Source of the DNA: an uncultured Caulobacterales bacterium
GTDB taxonomy: Bacteria; Pseudomonadota; Alphaproteobacteria; Caulobacterales; Maricaulaceae
Assembly (NCBI GenBank): GCA_938007945.1
Contig: CALLME010000116.1
Location: 1-6,791 of the forward strand
DNA: 6,791 bases
Reading direction: 5' to 3'
Positions 1 to 6,453 of the stretch are shown piece by piece (position 1 is the first letter of the stretch; the number at the start of each line of letters is the position of its first letter). The translations under genes were made by a program, and so were the position numbers. Under the pieces are notes generated by a model. The model worked only from the letters and a program-made list of their open reading frames with translations, made no database searches and was not told the DNA's origin.

Positions 1-333
1 GAAGTTTTGCACTCGTACATTCTCAAAACCAAGCTCTTTGAACTTCGCCACAGCCCACTCACGCGCCTTGGCTTCCTCGGGTGAACCCGCAAGACGCGGT
101 CCGATTTCAGTCGTTAGACTTTCCGTGATTTTGTAGCCGTAACGTCCCGTTTTCGCCATCTCAATCAGGCGTTTGACCTCTGGGCTCGCGCTCGCAGCGG
201 TTTCAGTGCGTTCAGCTGACATAACCTCTGCGGCTTTGTCGGCAGCGGTTTCCACAGATTTGGCCGCGTCGCCTGCTTGAGAGCAGCCTGTAATCAGCGC
301 GGCAGTACAGAGTGTAAGAAGTAAATTTTTCAT
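1..333 (-). CDS. Exported lipoprotein, probable M28-family metallopeptidase (N-terminal part, cut by the window edge)
   Basis: This minus-strand gene starts at an ATG at 333-331 and stays open to the window edge, giving 111 codons with the C-terminus missing. Seen in sequence: a lipoprotein signal peptide (MKNLLLTLCTAALITGC) with lipobox I-T-G-C and the lipidated Cys at residue 17, followed by an Ala/Glu/Lys-rich linker to about residue 50. The rest contains LTTEIGPRLAGSPEEAKARE and a following segment KFKELGFENVRVQNF. That IGPRLAGS...GFENVR pattern is what I know from the N-terminal part of secreted M28 peptidases of the carboxypeptidase Q-like group, which cleave peptides with a two-zinc centre. 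The zinc ligands lie beyond the edge, so catalysis cannot be confirmed. AAGGTG lies 5 bases before the ATG and supports this start. The gene is divergent from the M28 gene at 468, so the two may share a control region. The family call is good; substrate is unknown. Confidence 0.82.
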   Translation of the reverse strand, partial: MKNLLLTLCTAALITGCSQAGDAAKSVETAADKAAEVMSAERTETAASASPEVKRLIEMAKTGRYGYKITESLTTEIGPRLAGSPEEAKAREWAVAKFKELGFENVRVQNF

Positions 334-375
334 GGCGTCACCTTTTATATTTTTGCCAAACTTAACGCCGCGCGC

Positions 376-406
376 AATATGAGCAAGCAAATAAGAAGAT
401 TGCCAA
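376..406 (-). promoter_or_regulatory. Candidate leftward sigma-70-type promoter for the divergent lipoprotein gene
   Basis: Read on the minus strand, TTGGCA at 406-401 matches the TTGACA -35 consensus at five of six positions. CATATT at 381-376, after a 19-base spacer, matches TATAAT at four of six. Transcription would start near 369 and give a leader of about 36 bases before the ATG at 333. The long spacer and imperfect -10 make this only a candidate. Confidence 0.3.
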
Positions 407-422
407 CGCTTTACCCTTGGCA
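401..422. promoter_or_regulatory. Inverted repeat TGCCAA-N10-TTGGCA between divergent genes, possible operator or paired -35 boxes
   Basis: TGCCAA at 401-406 and TTGGCA at 417-422 form a perfect 6-base dyad with 10 bases between the arms. A third TGCCAA lies at 354-359, just upstream of the leftward gene's ribosome binding site. Each dyad arm coincides with a candidate -35 hexamer facing outward. The dyad may therefore be two back-to-back promoters, a binding site for a dimeric regulator covering both, or chance in a 134-base gap. The repeats are seen directly; function is inferred. Confidence 0.35.
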
Positions 423-446
423 GGCGCGCTGTCTACGCGTTAAAAC
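417..446 (+). promoter_or_regulatory. Candidate rightward sigma-70-type promoter for the M28 peptidase gene
   Basis: TTGGCA at 417-422 matches the -35 consensus at five of six positions. TAAAAC at 441-446, after an 18-base spacer, matches TATAAT at four of six. Initiation near 453 would leave a short leader that still includes the AAAAGGG ribosome binding sequence at 458-464. This is the best promoter candidate I can find for the 468-3211 gene pair. Confidence 0.38.
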
Positions 447-467
447 AGACTAAATTCAAAAGGGCTG

Positions 468-2150
468 ATGACCATGACTTTCAAAAACACACTTCTTCTT
501 ACAGTCAGCGCGGCACTCGCGCTGACGGCTTGCGACGCCGCGACAACTGCTGACACCACCCCAGCCGTAAAACCGCCTGTCGCCTCTGCGGCAGAAATCG
601 GACGCCGTATTGAACGCCTCGCCTCTGATGAATTTGAAGGCCGCGCACCTAGCACGAAAGGCGGACAAATGGCCTCGCAATATATCGCCGACGAGATGGC
701 CGCCGCAGGTCTTGAGCCGATGGGGACTAACGGCACTTATTTTCAGCCTGTCGAACTGACCGAAGCAACTGTTTTGCCGAGCTCTAAGATGACACTTTCC
801 AAAGGTGATAACACCATTCTGTCGGCCGACCAAAAATCAAATGCCGTCTATTGGACAAAGCGCCTTGATGAGACTTTAAACATTGAAGATAGCGAACTTG
901 TCTATGTTGGCTACGGTGTTGTGGCCCCAGAATATGGACGCGATGATTACGCAGGTATAGACGTCAAAGGCAAAACAGTCGTCATGCTCGTGAACGACCC
1001 TGGCTTTGCCACGGGCGATGATACATATTTCAAAGGCAAGTCCATGACCTATTACGGGCGTTGGACGTATAAATTTGAAGAAGCGGGACGCCAAGGCGCG
1101 GCAGCCGCGATTATCGTGCACCAAACTGAGCCTGCGAGTTATGGTTGGGATGTTGTCTCTGGCAGTTGGACGGGGGCGCAATATGATTTGGTTAGGCCAG
1201 ATGGTGGCGCCTCGCGCACAAAGCTCGAAGGCTGGGTGCATCTGGATGACGCAAAAGCCCTGTTCAAAGCCGCAGGTAAGGACTTTGATGAGGTCTCGAA
1301 AGCCTCTGCAAGTAAGGATTTCAAACCTTTTACGATGGATGGCGTCACGCTCGACGCGACTCTCAATCAATCCGTCAACAAAACAGTCTCGCGCAATGTT
1401 GCGGGCGGCGTGCGCGGCACAAAGCGTCCTGACGAATATGTGCTCTACATGGCGCATTGGGATCACCTCGGTAAAAACGAAGATGCAGAAGGGGATGACA
1501 AAATCTGGAACGGCGCAGTGGATAATGCCACAGGCACAGCCGCTATCATCGAAATCGGTGAGGCCTTCGTGCAGCAAGGCGCACCTGAACGTTCCGCTAT
1601 TTTCGTGGCCGTGACAGCTGAAGAAAGCGGCCTATTGGGTTCAGCTTACTACGCCGAAGACCCGCTCGTACCGCTCAATAAAACAGTGGCCGGCATCAAC
1701 ATTGACGCTATCCTACCGATTGGAATAACCAAGGATATGATTGTCGTGGGTTACGGCGCATCAGAGCTTGAAGACAAGCTGAAAGCTGTCATTGAACCAC
1801 GCGGCATGTATATTGTTCCCGACCCGACGCCGGAGGCAGGCTATTATTACCGCTCTGACCATATCAGTCTCGCAAAAAAAGGTGTGCCCATGCTTTACGC
1901 CGATAGCGGCAATGAGCATGTCGTCAATGGCCTATCATTTGGCGAAGCCTTTGCCAAAGAATATACCAAAGAGCGCTATCACAAACCTGGTGATGAGTAT
2001 GACAATAGCTGGGACCTGAGCGGCATAGAAGCGACCACAGAAATCCTGTTTGAGCTCGGCTATGGCCTCGCGAATGAGGACAGCTGGGTAAATTGGTATG
2101 AGGGCACAGAGTTCCGCTCAATTCGTGATAAATCTCTCGGAAATAAGTAA
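468..2150 (+). CDS. Exported lipoprotein M28-family zinc peptidase with PA-like insert
   Basis: A complete 560-residue enzyme predicted to release amino acids or cleave peptides with a two-zinc centre, anchored by lipid in the cell envelope. Seen in sequence: a signal peptide ending in lipobox L-T-A-C (Cys22), a protease-associated-like segment at about residues 140-290 (VGYGVVAPEYGRDDY onward), then the M28 catalytic core at about 305-535. By comparison with the family, the zinc ligands are His330 (AHWDHLG), Asp352 (GAVDNATG), Glu386, Asp413 (NIDA) and His465 (YRSDHIS), with Glu385 as the general base. All are present, so the enzyme should be active. A second in-frame ATG at 474 (residue 3) sits 9 bases after AGGG, against 3 bases for the ATG at 468, so true translation may start at 474; the signal peptide is unaffected. 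The GT10 gene follows after 8 bases, probably co-transcribed. Substrate specificity cannot be read from the sequence. Confidence 0.93.
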   Translation: MTMTFKNTLLLTVSAALALTACDAATTADTTPAVKPPVASAAEIGRRIERLASDEFEGRAPSTKGGQMASQYIADEMAAAGLEPMGTNGTYFQPVELTEATVLPSSKMTLSKGDNTILSADQKSNAVYWTKRLDETLNIEDSELVYVGYGVVAPEYGRDDYAGIDVKGKTVVMLVNDPGFATGDDTYFKGKSMTYYGRWTYKFEEAGRQGAAAAIIVHQTEPASYGWDVVSGSWTGAQYDLVRPDGGASRTKLEGWVHLDDAKALFKAAGKDFDEVSKASASKDFKPFTMDGVTLDATLNQSVNKTVSRNVAGGVRGTKRPDEYVLYMAHWDHLGKNEDAEGDDKIWNGAVDNATGTAAIIEIGEAFVQQGAPERSAIFVAVTAEESGLLGSAYYAEDPLVPLNKTVAGINIDAILPIGITKDMIVVGYGASELEDKLKAVIEPRGMYIVPDPTPEAGYYYRSDHISLAKKGVPMLYADSGNEHVVNGLSFGEAFAKEYTKERYHKPGDEYDNSWDLSGIEATTEILFELGYGLANEDSWVNWYEGTEFRSIRDKSLGNK

Positions 2151-2158
2151 TAAAATCA

Positions 2159-3211
2159 ATGGCCTCGCCGATTAAAGTCAAGTTCTTGGCGAGGACATCT
2201 GCCGACCAAAACCCTTCTTTGTGGTTATCGCTATTCAAGGGGCGGATACCACAAATTGGCAAGGTCAAATTTACCTTCGATTTGGACGCGCGAGACTATG
2301 ATTGGCTCGTCGTTTATGAGGACTTAACGGCACTCCCCAATGACAGACGGTCTAATCGCGCAGAGCCTCTCGCCTGCGCGCGCGAAAATACGCTTTTCAT
2401 TACGACAGAGCCCACCTCTATTAAGCTCTACGGCCCAGGCTATTTTGCGCAATATGGCCATGTACTGACCAAGCAGCCGCGTGATGTCGTGCGCCACAAA
2501 AATCATATTTTTGAGACCCCGCCTCTGCGCTGGTATTATGGTCGTCCACTCGACCCCGATGATAGTAACTACCTCGACATAGATCATTACAACGCGACGA
2601 AGCCGCTCACCAAAACACAAAATTTATCTACGGTTTGCAGTAATAAACAAATGGCCGTGACCCTGCATCAACAGCGCTATAATTTCGTTATGGGATTGAA
2701 AGACATTCTCGGCGACGACTTTGATGTCTTTGGGCGCGGCATTCGGCCCATCACAGATAAAGCCGAAGCGATGGACAGCTTCCGCTACCACATCGCGATA
2801 GAAAACCACGTTGAGCCAGGCCATTTTACCGAGAAAATCACCGACTGTTTTCTCGCCTATTGCGTGCCGTTTTATTTCGGGCCACCCGACATCATGGACT
2901 ATTTTCCCGAAGGTTCTATCATCCCAATTGATATATTCGACAATGAAGGCGCGGCAGAAATCATTCGCGCGGAGATTAAACCTGGCTCATATGAAGCGCG
3001 CCTGCCCGCCATTATCAAAGCCCGGCAGCAAACGCTCACAGACTATAACCTCATGCAAAAAATCGCGGGCATTGTGAACGAGCGCCATGACGCCTTTGCG
3101 AAAGCAAAGCTAAATCAGTTCATCTACGGACGACATATCTACCGCAAGAAAAAACCGATGGCCGCACTAGGGGATATTTATCACCGATACCGCGTTAATC
3201 GTCGCTTATAA
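2159..3211 (+). CDS. Glycosyltransferase family 10 (fucosyltransferase-type)
   Basis: A 350-residue protein without signal peptide or membrane helix, so presumably cytoplasmic or loosely bound to the inner membrane. The diagnostic part is the GT10 donor-binding region: FRYHIAIEN (208-216), then HFTEKITDCFLAYCVPFYFG (222-241) and PPDIMDYFP. These match the family signature of alpha-1,3-fucosyltransferases, including the conserved Glu215 and the TEK at 224-226, although the usual FENS reads IENH here. ITTEPTSIKLYGPGYFAQYG (81-100) in the acceptor half resembles bacterial members. GT10 enzymes typically move fucose from GDP-fucose to a glycan; in bacteria the target is often LPS O-antigen or another surface polysaccharide. 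Donor and acceptor here are inferences. The C-terminus is Lys/Arg-rich (GRHIYRKKK... to the end), which could aid membrane contact as proposed for Helicobacter relatives. The gene starts 8 bases after the M28 stop with no recognisable Shine-Dalgarno, suggesting coupled translation. No sugar-nucleotide or other glycan genes are adjacent. Confidence 0.88.
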   Translation: MASPIKVKFLARTSADQNPSLWLSLFKGRIPQIGKVKFTFDLDARDYDWLVVYEDLTALPNDRRSNRAEPLACARENTLFITTEPTSIKLYGPGYFAQYGHVLTKQPRDVVRHKNHIFETPPLRWYYGRPLDPDDSNYLDIDHYNATKPLTKTQNLSTVCSNKQMAVTLHQQRYNFVMGLKDILGDDFDVFGRGIRPITDKAEAMDSFRYHIAIENHVEPGHFTEKITDCFLAYCVPFYFGPPDIMDYFPEGSIIPIDIFDNEGAAEIIRAEIKPGSYEARLPAIIKARQQTLTDYNLMQKIAGIVNERHDAFAKAKLNQFIYGRHIYRKKKPMAALGDIYHRYRVNRRL

Positions 3212-3233
3212 TTTCTCGTGTAACGGGAATTTA
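3209..3233 (+). terminator. Weak terminator-like hairpin at the glycosyltransferase stop codon
   Basis: TTCTCGT at 3213-3219 can pair with ACGGGAA at 3223-3229 (seven pairs, one a G-U wobble) around a GTA loop. After one mismatch, three more A-T pairs extend the stem to 3209 and 3233. Only a three-base T run (3230-3232) follows, so this is at best a weak intrinsic terminator. Its position, between a closely packed gene pair and the 88-base gap before the M1 gene, is where a transcript boundary would be expected. Confidence 0.3.
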
Positions 3234-3299
3234 GTATGTTTTCGCACCTCTGCCTTGGTAGAGACGTAATAAAATCTCACACGGTAATAAGAGAGACCT

Positions 3300-5897
3300 A
3301 TGCGCCCTGTTCTGACTGCTTTTAAATTTGGCTTCACCCTATCTGCGGCGGCACTTGCCGTGCTCGCAATGGCGTCCACCGCATACGCCGATGGCCCCGC
3401 TTTTAGCAAAGGCGACCAAGTCGCAAAGTTTCGTCAGCTGGGCCCTGAAAGTCTCCCGACCCCAAATATTTTCCGCAACGCCGCTGGGGCGCCTGGCCCC
3501 GCCTATTGGCAGCAGCGTGCGAGTCATAAAATCGATGTAGCGCTGGACGAAGACAAGAAGCGCATCACCGCCAGCATGGATATCGAATATGTGAACGGCT
3601 CGCCTGACACACTCAACTACATCTGGCTCGCGCTTGACCAAAACCGTTTCAAAGACGGTTCTCTTGCCCGCGAAAGCGCGATTGCGTCTGCGGCTGGGTC
3701 ACGCCGCGGTGACGGCTCTGGCGGCGCAGACCGCTACAGCTTTGGCGCACTGCGTTATGAGCAAGCGATGGAAGACCGGGAATACGGATTTGAATTTAAA
3801 GCTGTCACAGACTCCCGTGGTCGTGCCCTGTCTTACACTATTAATGACAGCATGATGCGGATTGACCTTGAAAAGCCCCTCGGCCCCGAAGAGGTGCTCA
3901 ACTTCTCTATTGATTGGGAACATAACATTATCGACGAAGAAGCTGTGGGCGGACGCGGCGGCTATGAGAGTTTCCCTGATGACCGCGACGGCAAAGGCAA
4001 CGACATTTTTGGCATGGCGCAGTGGTTCCCGCGCCTCGCCGCTTATACGGATTACACCGGCTGGCAGAACAAGCAATTCTTGGGTCGCGGCGAATTTACA
4101 CTCGAATTTGGCGATTATGAAGTCAACATCAATGTCCCCGCTGACCATATCGTGTCAGCCACGGGTGAGTTACAGAACCCTGAAAAAGTCCTGACCGCGA
4201 CGCAGCGCGAGCGTCTTGCTGATGCGAACCCGAAAAAACCGCTCTTCATCGTGACGCCCGAAGAAGCGATTGAGAACTCCAAAACAAAATCTGGGCAGCG
4301 TAAGACATGGTCGTTCAAAGCCGAAAACGTGCGCGATTTCGCCTGGTCAAGCTCTCGCAAATATATATGGGACGCAATGACGTTTGAGCAGGATGACGAA
4401 AAGCACCCCACTGTGCTCGCCATGTCATTTTACCCGCCAGAGGCAGAGCCGATCTGGTCGCAATATTCAACGCAAGCCGTGGTCCACACTATGGACGTTT
4501 ATAACAAATTTGCGTTCAATTACCCTTACCCGACGGCTCAGTCTGTGAACTCTTGGGAACGCGGTGGCATGGAATATCCCATGATTACGTTTAACGGTTA
4601 CCGCCCCTCGGAAGACGAAAAAACGGGAGACGTCACCTATTCGCGCAACATCAAATACGGCTTGATCGGCGTGATTATCCACGAAATTGGGCACATTTAT
4701 TTCCCGATGGTCGTGAACACTGACGAGCGCCGCTGGACGTGGATGGATGAAGGCATCAACACCTTCCTCGAATATATGGCGGAGTATGAGTGGGAGGAAA
4801 ACTTCCCCATTCTCGGCGGACAGCAAAACCCGCTCGACAGCATTACGCGCTATATGACAAGCTCTAACCAAGTACCGATTATGACGCAATCTGACAGTAT
4901 TTTGCAGTTCGGCCCAAATGCTTATTCAAAGCCCGCCTCTTCACTCGTTGTGCTTCGCGAAACTGTCATGGGGCGCGAGCTTTTTGACTTTGCGTTCCGC
5001 GAATATGCCAACCGTTGGAAGTTCAAACGCCCCACACCTGCTGACTTCTTCCGCACGATGGAAGATGCCTCAGCGGTGGATCTCGATTGGTTCTGGCGCG
5101 GCTGGTATTTCGGCACAGATCACGTTGATATGGCGCTCACATCTGTGCGCGAATATCAAATCTCGACCCAAGACCCTGACGCGGAAGAAGACTTCAACCG
5201 CAATCAAGACGCTGCGGATAAGCCAGAGAACATCACGCAACGCCGCAACCGCGAAGAAGGCATTGTGCCACGCTTGCAACGCCGTGATGATCTTGAAGAT
5301 TTCTACAATGAGAACGACAAGTTCGTGACGACGAATAAGGACCGTAATAAATATAAGTCCTTCCTCGACGGCTTAGAGGATTGGGAAAAGGCCGCGTATG
5401 AGCGCGCGATGAAGGACGGCAAGTTCATCTATTTCATGGATTTTGAAAATATCGGCGGCCTAATTTCGCCGCTACCTCTCAAGATTACCTATGAAAACGG
5501 GGAAGTTGAAGAACTTATGATTCCAGCTGAGATTTGGCGTCGTAACTCTCAGAACGTGACCAAGCTTCTCACGCGCAAGAAAAAAATCGCGACTGTTGAG
5601 CTTGACCCGCATCACCAAACGGCCGACGCGAACTATAACAACAATATGTTCCCACCGACGCTGCGAAGCTCTCGCATTGAGCTTTATAAATACTCCCGTT
5701 CATCAAATAATATGATGGCAGACATGATGGTTGAGCTGAAATCTGAGGAAAAAGACGGCTCTGATAAAGGTGATAAAGCTGTCCCGCTTAAAGGTACAGA
5801 CAGCGGCACTAAATCTCGCAGCGAGAAGAAAAAGCTGAATGAGAAAGAAAGCGGGTCACTGCGTAAGACGCTTGAGAAACTTCTCTCTCGCGACTAA
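3300..5897 (+). CDS. Secreted M1-family zinc metallopeptidase (aminopeptidase-type)
   Basis: A complete 865-residue exported peptidase expected to remove N-terminal residues from peptides in the periplasm or outside the cell. Seen in sequence: a Sec signal peptide with likely cleavage after AYA (residue 30), an N-terminal beta-rich region (about 70-350), then the catalytic domain. This carries RGGMEYPM (421-428) in place of GAMEN and the zinc site HEIGH (461-465) with Glu484 in WMDEGINTF exactly 18 residues after His465. Tyr542 (NAYSKP) is the likely transition-state tyrosine. The HEIGHIYFPMVVNTDERRWTWM wording fits a bacterial M1 subgroup, common in Bacteroidetes as I recall, more than the PepN type. 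The region 650-780 (DDLEDFYNENDKF, then DFENIGGL and VELDPHHQTADANYNNN) fits that group's C-terminal beta domain. Residues 812-865 form a Lys/Glu/Ser/Asp-rich tail. A modest GAGAG lies 5 bases before the ATG. The DUF6702-like gene follows after 9 bases. Confidence 0.94.
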   Translation: MRPVLTAFKFGFTLSAAALAVLAMASTAYADGPAFSKGDQVAKFRQLGPESLPTPNIFRNAAGAPGPAYWQQRASHKIDVALDEDKKRITASMDIEYVNGSPDTLNYIWLALDQNRFKDGSLARESAIASAAGSRRGDGSGGADRYSFGALRYEQAMEDREYGFEFKAVTDSRGRALSYTINDSMMRIDLEKPLGPEEVLNFSIDWEHNIIDEEAVGGRGGYESFPDDRDGKGNDIFGMAQWFPRLAAYTDYTGWQNKQFLGRGEFTLEFGDYEVNINVPADHIVSATGELQNPEKVLTATQRERLADANPKKPLFIVTPEEAIENSKTKSGQRKTWSFKAENVRDFAWSSSRKYIWDAMTFEQDDEKHPTVLAMSFYPPEAEPIWSQYSTQAVVHTMDVYNKFAFNYPYPTAQSVNSWERGGMEYPMITFNGYRPSEDEKTGDVTYSRNIKYGLIGVIIHEIGHIYFPMVVNTDERRWTWMDEGINTFLEYMAEYEWEENFPILGGQQNPLDSITRYMTSSNQVPIMTQSDSILQFGPNAYSKPASSLVVLRETVMGRELFDFAFREYANRWKFKRPTPADFFRTMEDASAVDLDWFWRGWYFGTDHVDMALTSVREYQISTQDPDAEEDFNRNQDAADKPENITQRRNREEGIVPRLQRRDDLEDFYNENDKFVTTNKDRNKYKSFLDGLEDWEKAAYERAMKDGKFIYFMDFENIGGLISPLPLKITYENGEVEELMIPAEIWRRNSQNVTKLLTRKKKIATVELDPHHQTADANYNNNMFPPTLRSSRIELYKYSRSSNNMMADMMVELKSEEKDGSDKGDKAVPLKGTDSGTKSRSEKKKLNEKESGSLRKTLEKLLSRD

Positions 5898-5906
5898 TTC
5901 TGACGC

Positions 5907-6410
5907 ATGATCTCTCGCCGACAGTTAAGTTGCGGGCTTTTGGCGTTTTGCGCCCTGCCCGCCACACCCGCCTTTGCGCACCGCGAAAAAGCCACGGTGA
6001 GCGAAGTTGTCTGGTCAGAGGCGGACGGCTTTCTCTACGCCACGCATAAATTTCATATGCATCAAACCGAGGTCAGCTTATTTAAGGCGGGCATCACCCA
6101 TTCCGCCAAGTTTGAGAGCCTGCGCGCCCGCGCTGAGCTTGCGCTTTATGTCGAAGAAAATTTCAAACTCTCCACCCTCGGCGGCGACCCGATTGTGCTT
6201 GAAGTCTTAGGTGCAGAAATCGAAGGCCGCGATGTCTATGTCTATCAACAAGCCGCCCTCAAAGCTGCCCCTGACGGCCTCATCGTTAGCTGTAATCTCA
6301 TGCGCAGCTTCATTCCAGACCAGATTAATCATGTGGATGTGAAGATCGGCGGCGAAACAAAGTCGCTCGCTTTTCGCAGCACGGACGGTCCTAAAGAGGT
6401 GAGCTTTTAA
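5907..6410 (+). CDS. Small exported DUF6702-like protein of unknown function
   Basis: A 167-residue exported protein with no known reaction. The N-terminus MISRRQLSCGLLAFCALPAT has an arginine pair in S-R-R-x-L context and a short hydrophobic stretch, so either Tat or Sec export is possible; likely cleavage after AFA (residue 24) leaves His25 as the first mature residue. The mature part is mostly predicted beta strands: VSEVVWSEADGFLYATHKFHMH near the start, a central YVEENFKLS, then LEVLGAEIEGRDVYVYQQ. This order (a strand with E-V-x-W/Y, a variable H-x-F-x-x-H motif, Y-x-x-x-x-F-x-L, G-x-E-x-E-x-x-x-x-Y-x-Y) is how I remember DUF6702 proteins, which are about this long. His47, His50 and His52 lie close together. 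The gene sits 9 bases behind the M1 gene with no clear Shine-Dalgarno, so it is probably in the same transcript and may assist that peptidase. The family call is from memory of the pattern. Confidence 0.72.
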   Translation: MISRRQLSCGLLAFCALPATPAFAHREKATVSEVVWSEADGFLYATHKFHMHQTEVSLFKAGITHSAKFESLRARAELALYVEENFKLSTLGGDPIVLEVLGAEIEGRDVYVYQQAALKAAPDGLIVSCNLMRSFIPDQINHVDVKIGGETKSLAFRSTDGPKEVSF

Positions 6411-6453
6411 GAATCCGCTTGCCTCGCCGCGCCGACAAGCAGATAGTGCGGTC

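Noticed and set aside
876..1577. A 233-codon open frame on the minus strand inside the M28 gene
   Set aside because: It lies wholly antisense to a gene with all catalytic motifs, its translation is Cys/His/Arg/Ile-rich without family features, and such antisense frames are common where codon use is biased.
1075..1614. A 179-codon plus-strand frame overlapping the M28 gene
   Set aside because: It is the alternate frame of the M28 coding sequence; the translation shows no domain, and the M28 frame carries conserved metal ligands throughout this stretch.
3241..3275. Possible promoter for the M1 gene: TAAAAT at 3270-3275 matches the -10 consensus at five of six positions
   Set aside because: No acceptable -35 lies 16-19 bases upstream; TTCGCA at 3241-3246 would need a 23-base spacer. 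A promoter in this gap is likely, but I cannot place it.
3699..4148. A 149-codon minus-strand frame within the M1 gene, and a similar one at 4467-4889
   Set aside because: Both are antisense to well-supported M1 coding sequence and show no recognisable domain or plausible ribosome binding context.
5730..5897. Charged M1 tail as the product of a frameshift
   Set aside because: The frame stays open with codon use like the rest of the gene, and the stop lies 9 bases before the next gene, consistent with a normal gene end.
6417..6440. Inverted repeat GCTTG...CAAGC downstream of the DUF6702-like gene as a terminator
   Set aside because: The stem is only five pairs around a 14-base loop and no T run follows.
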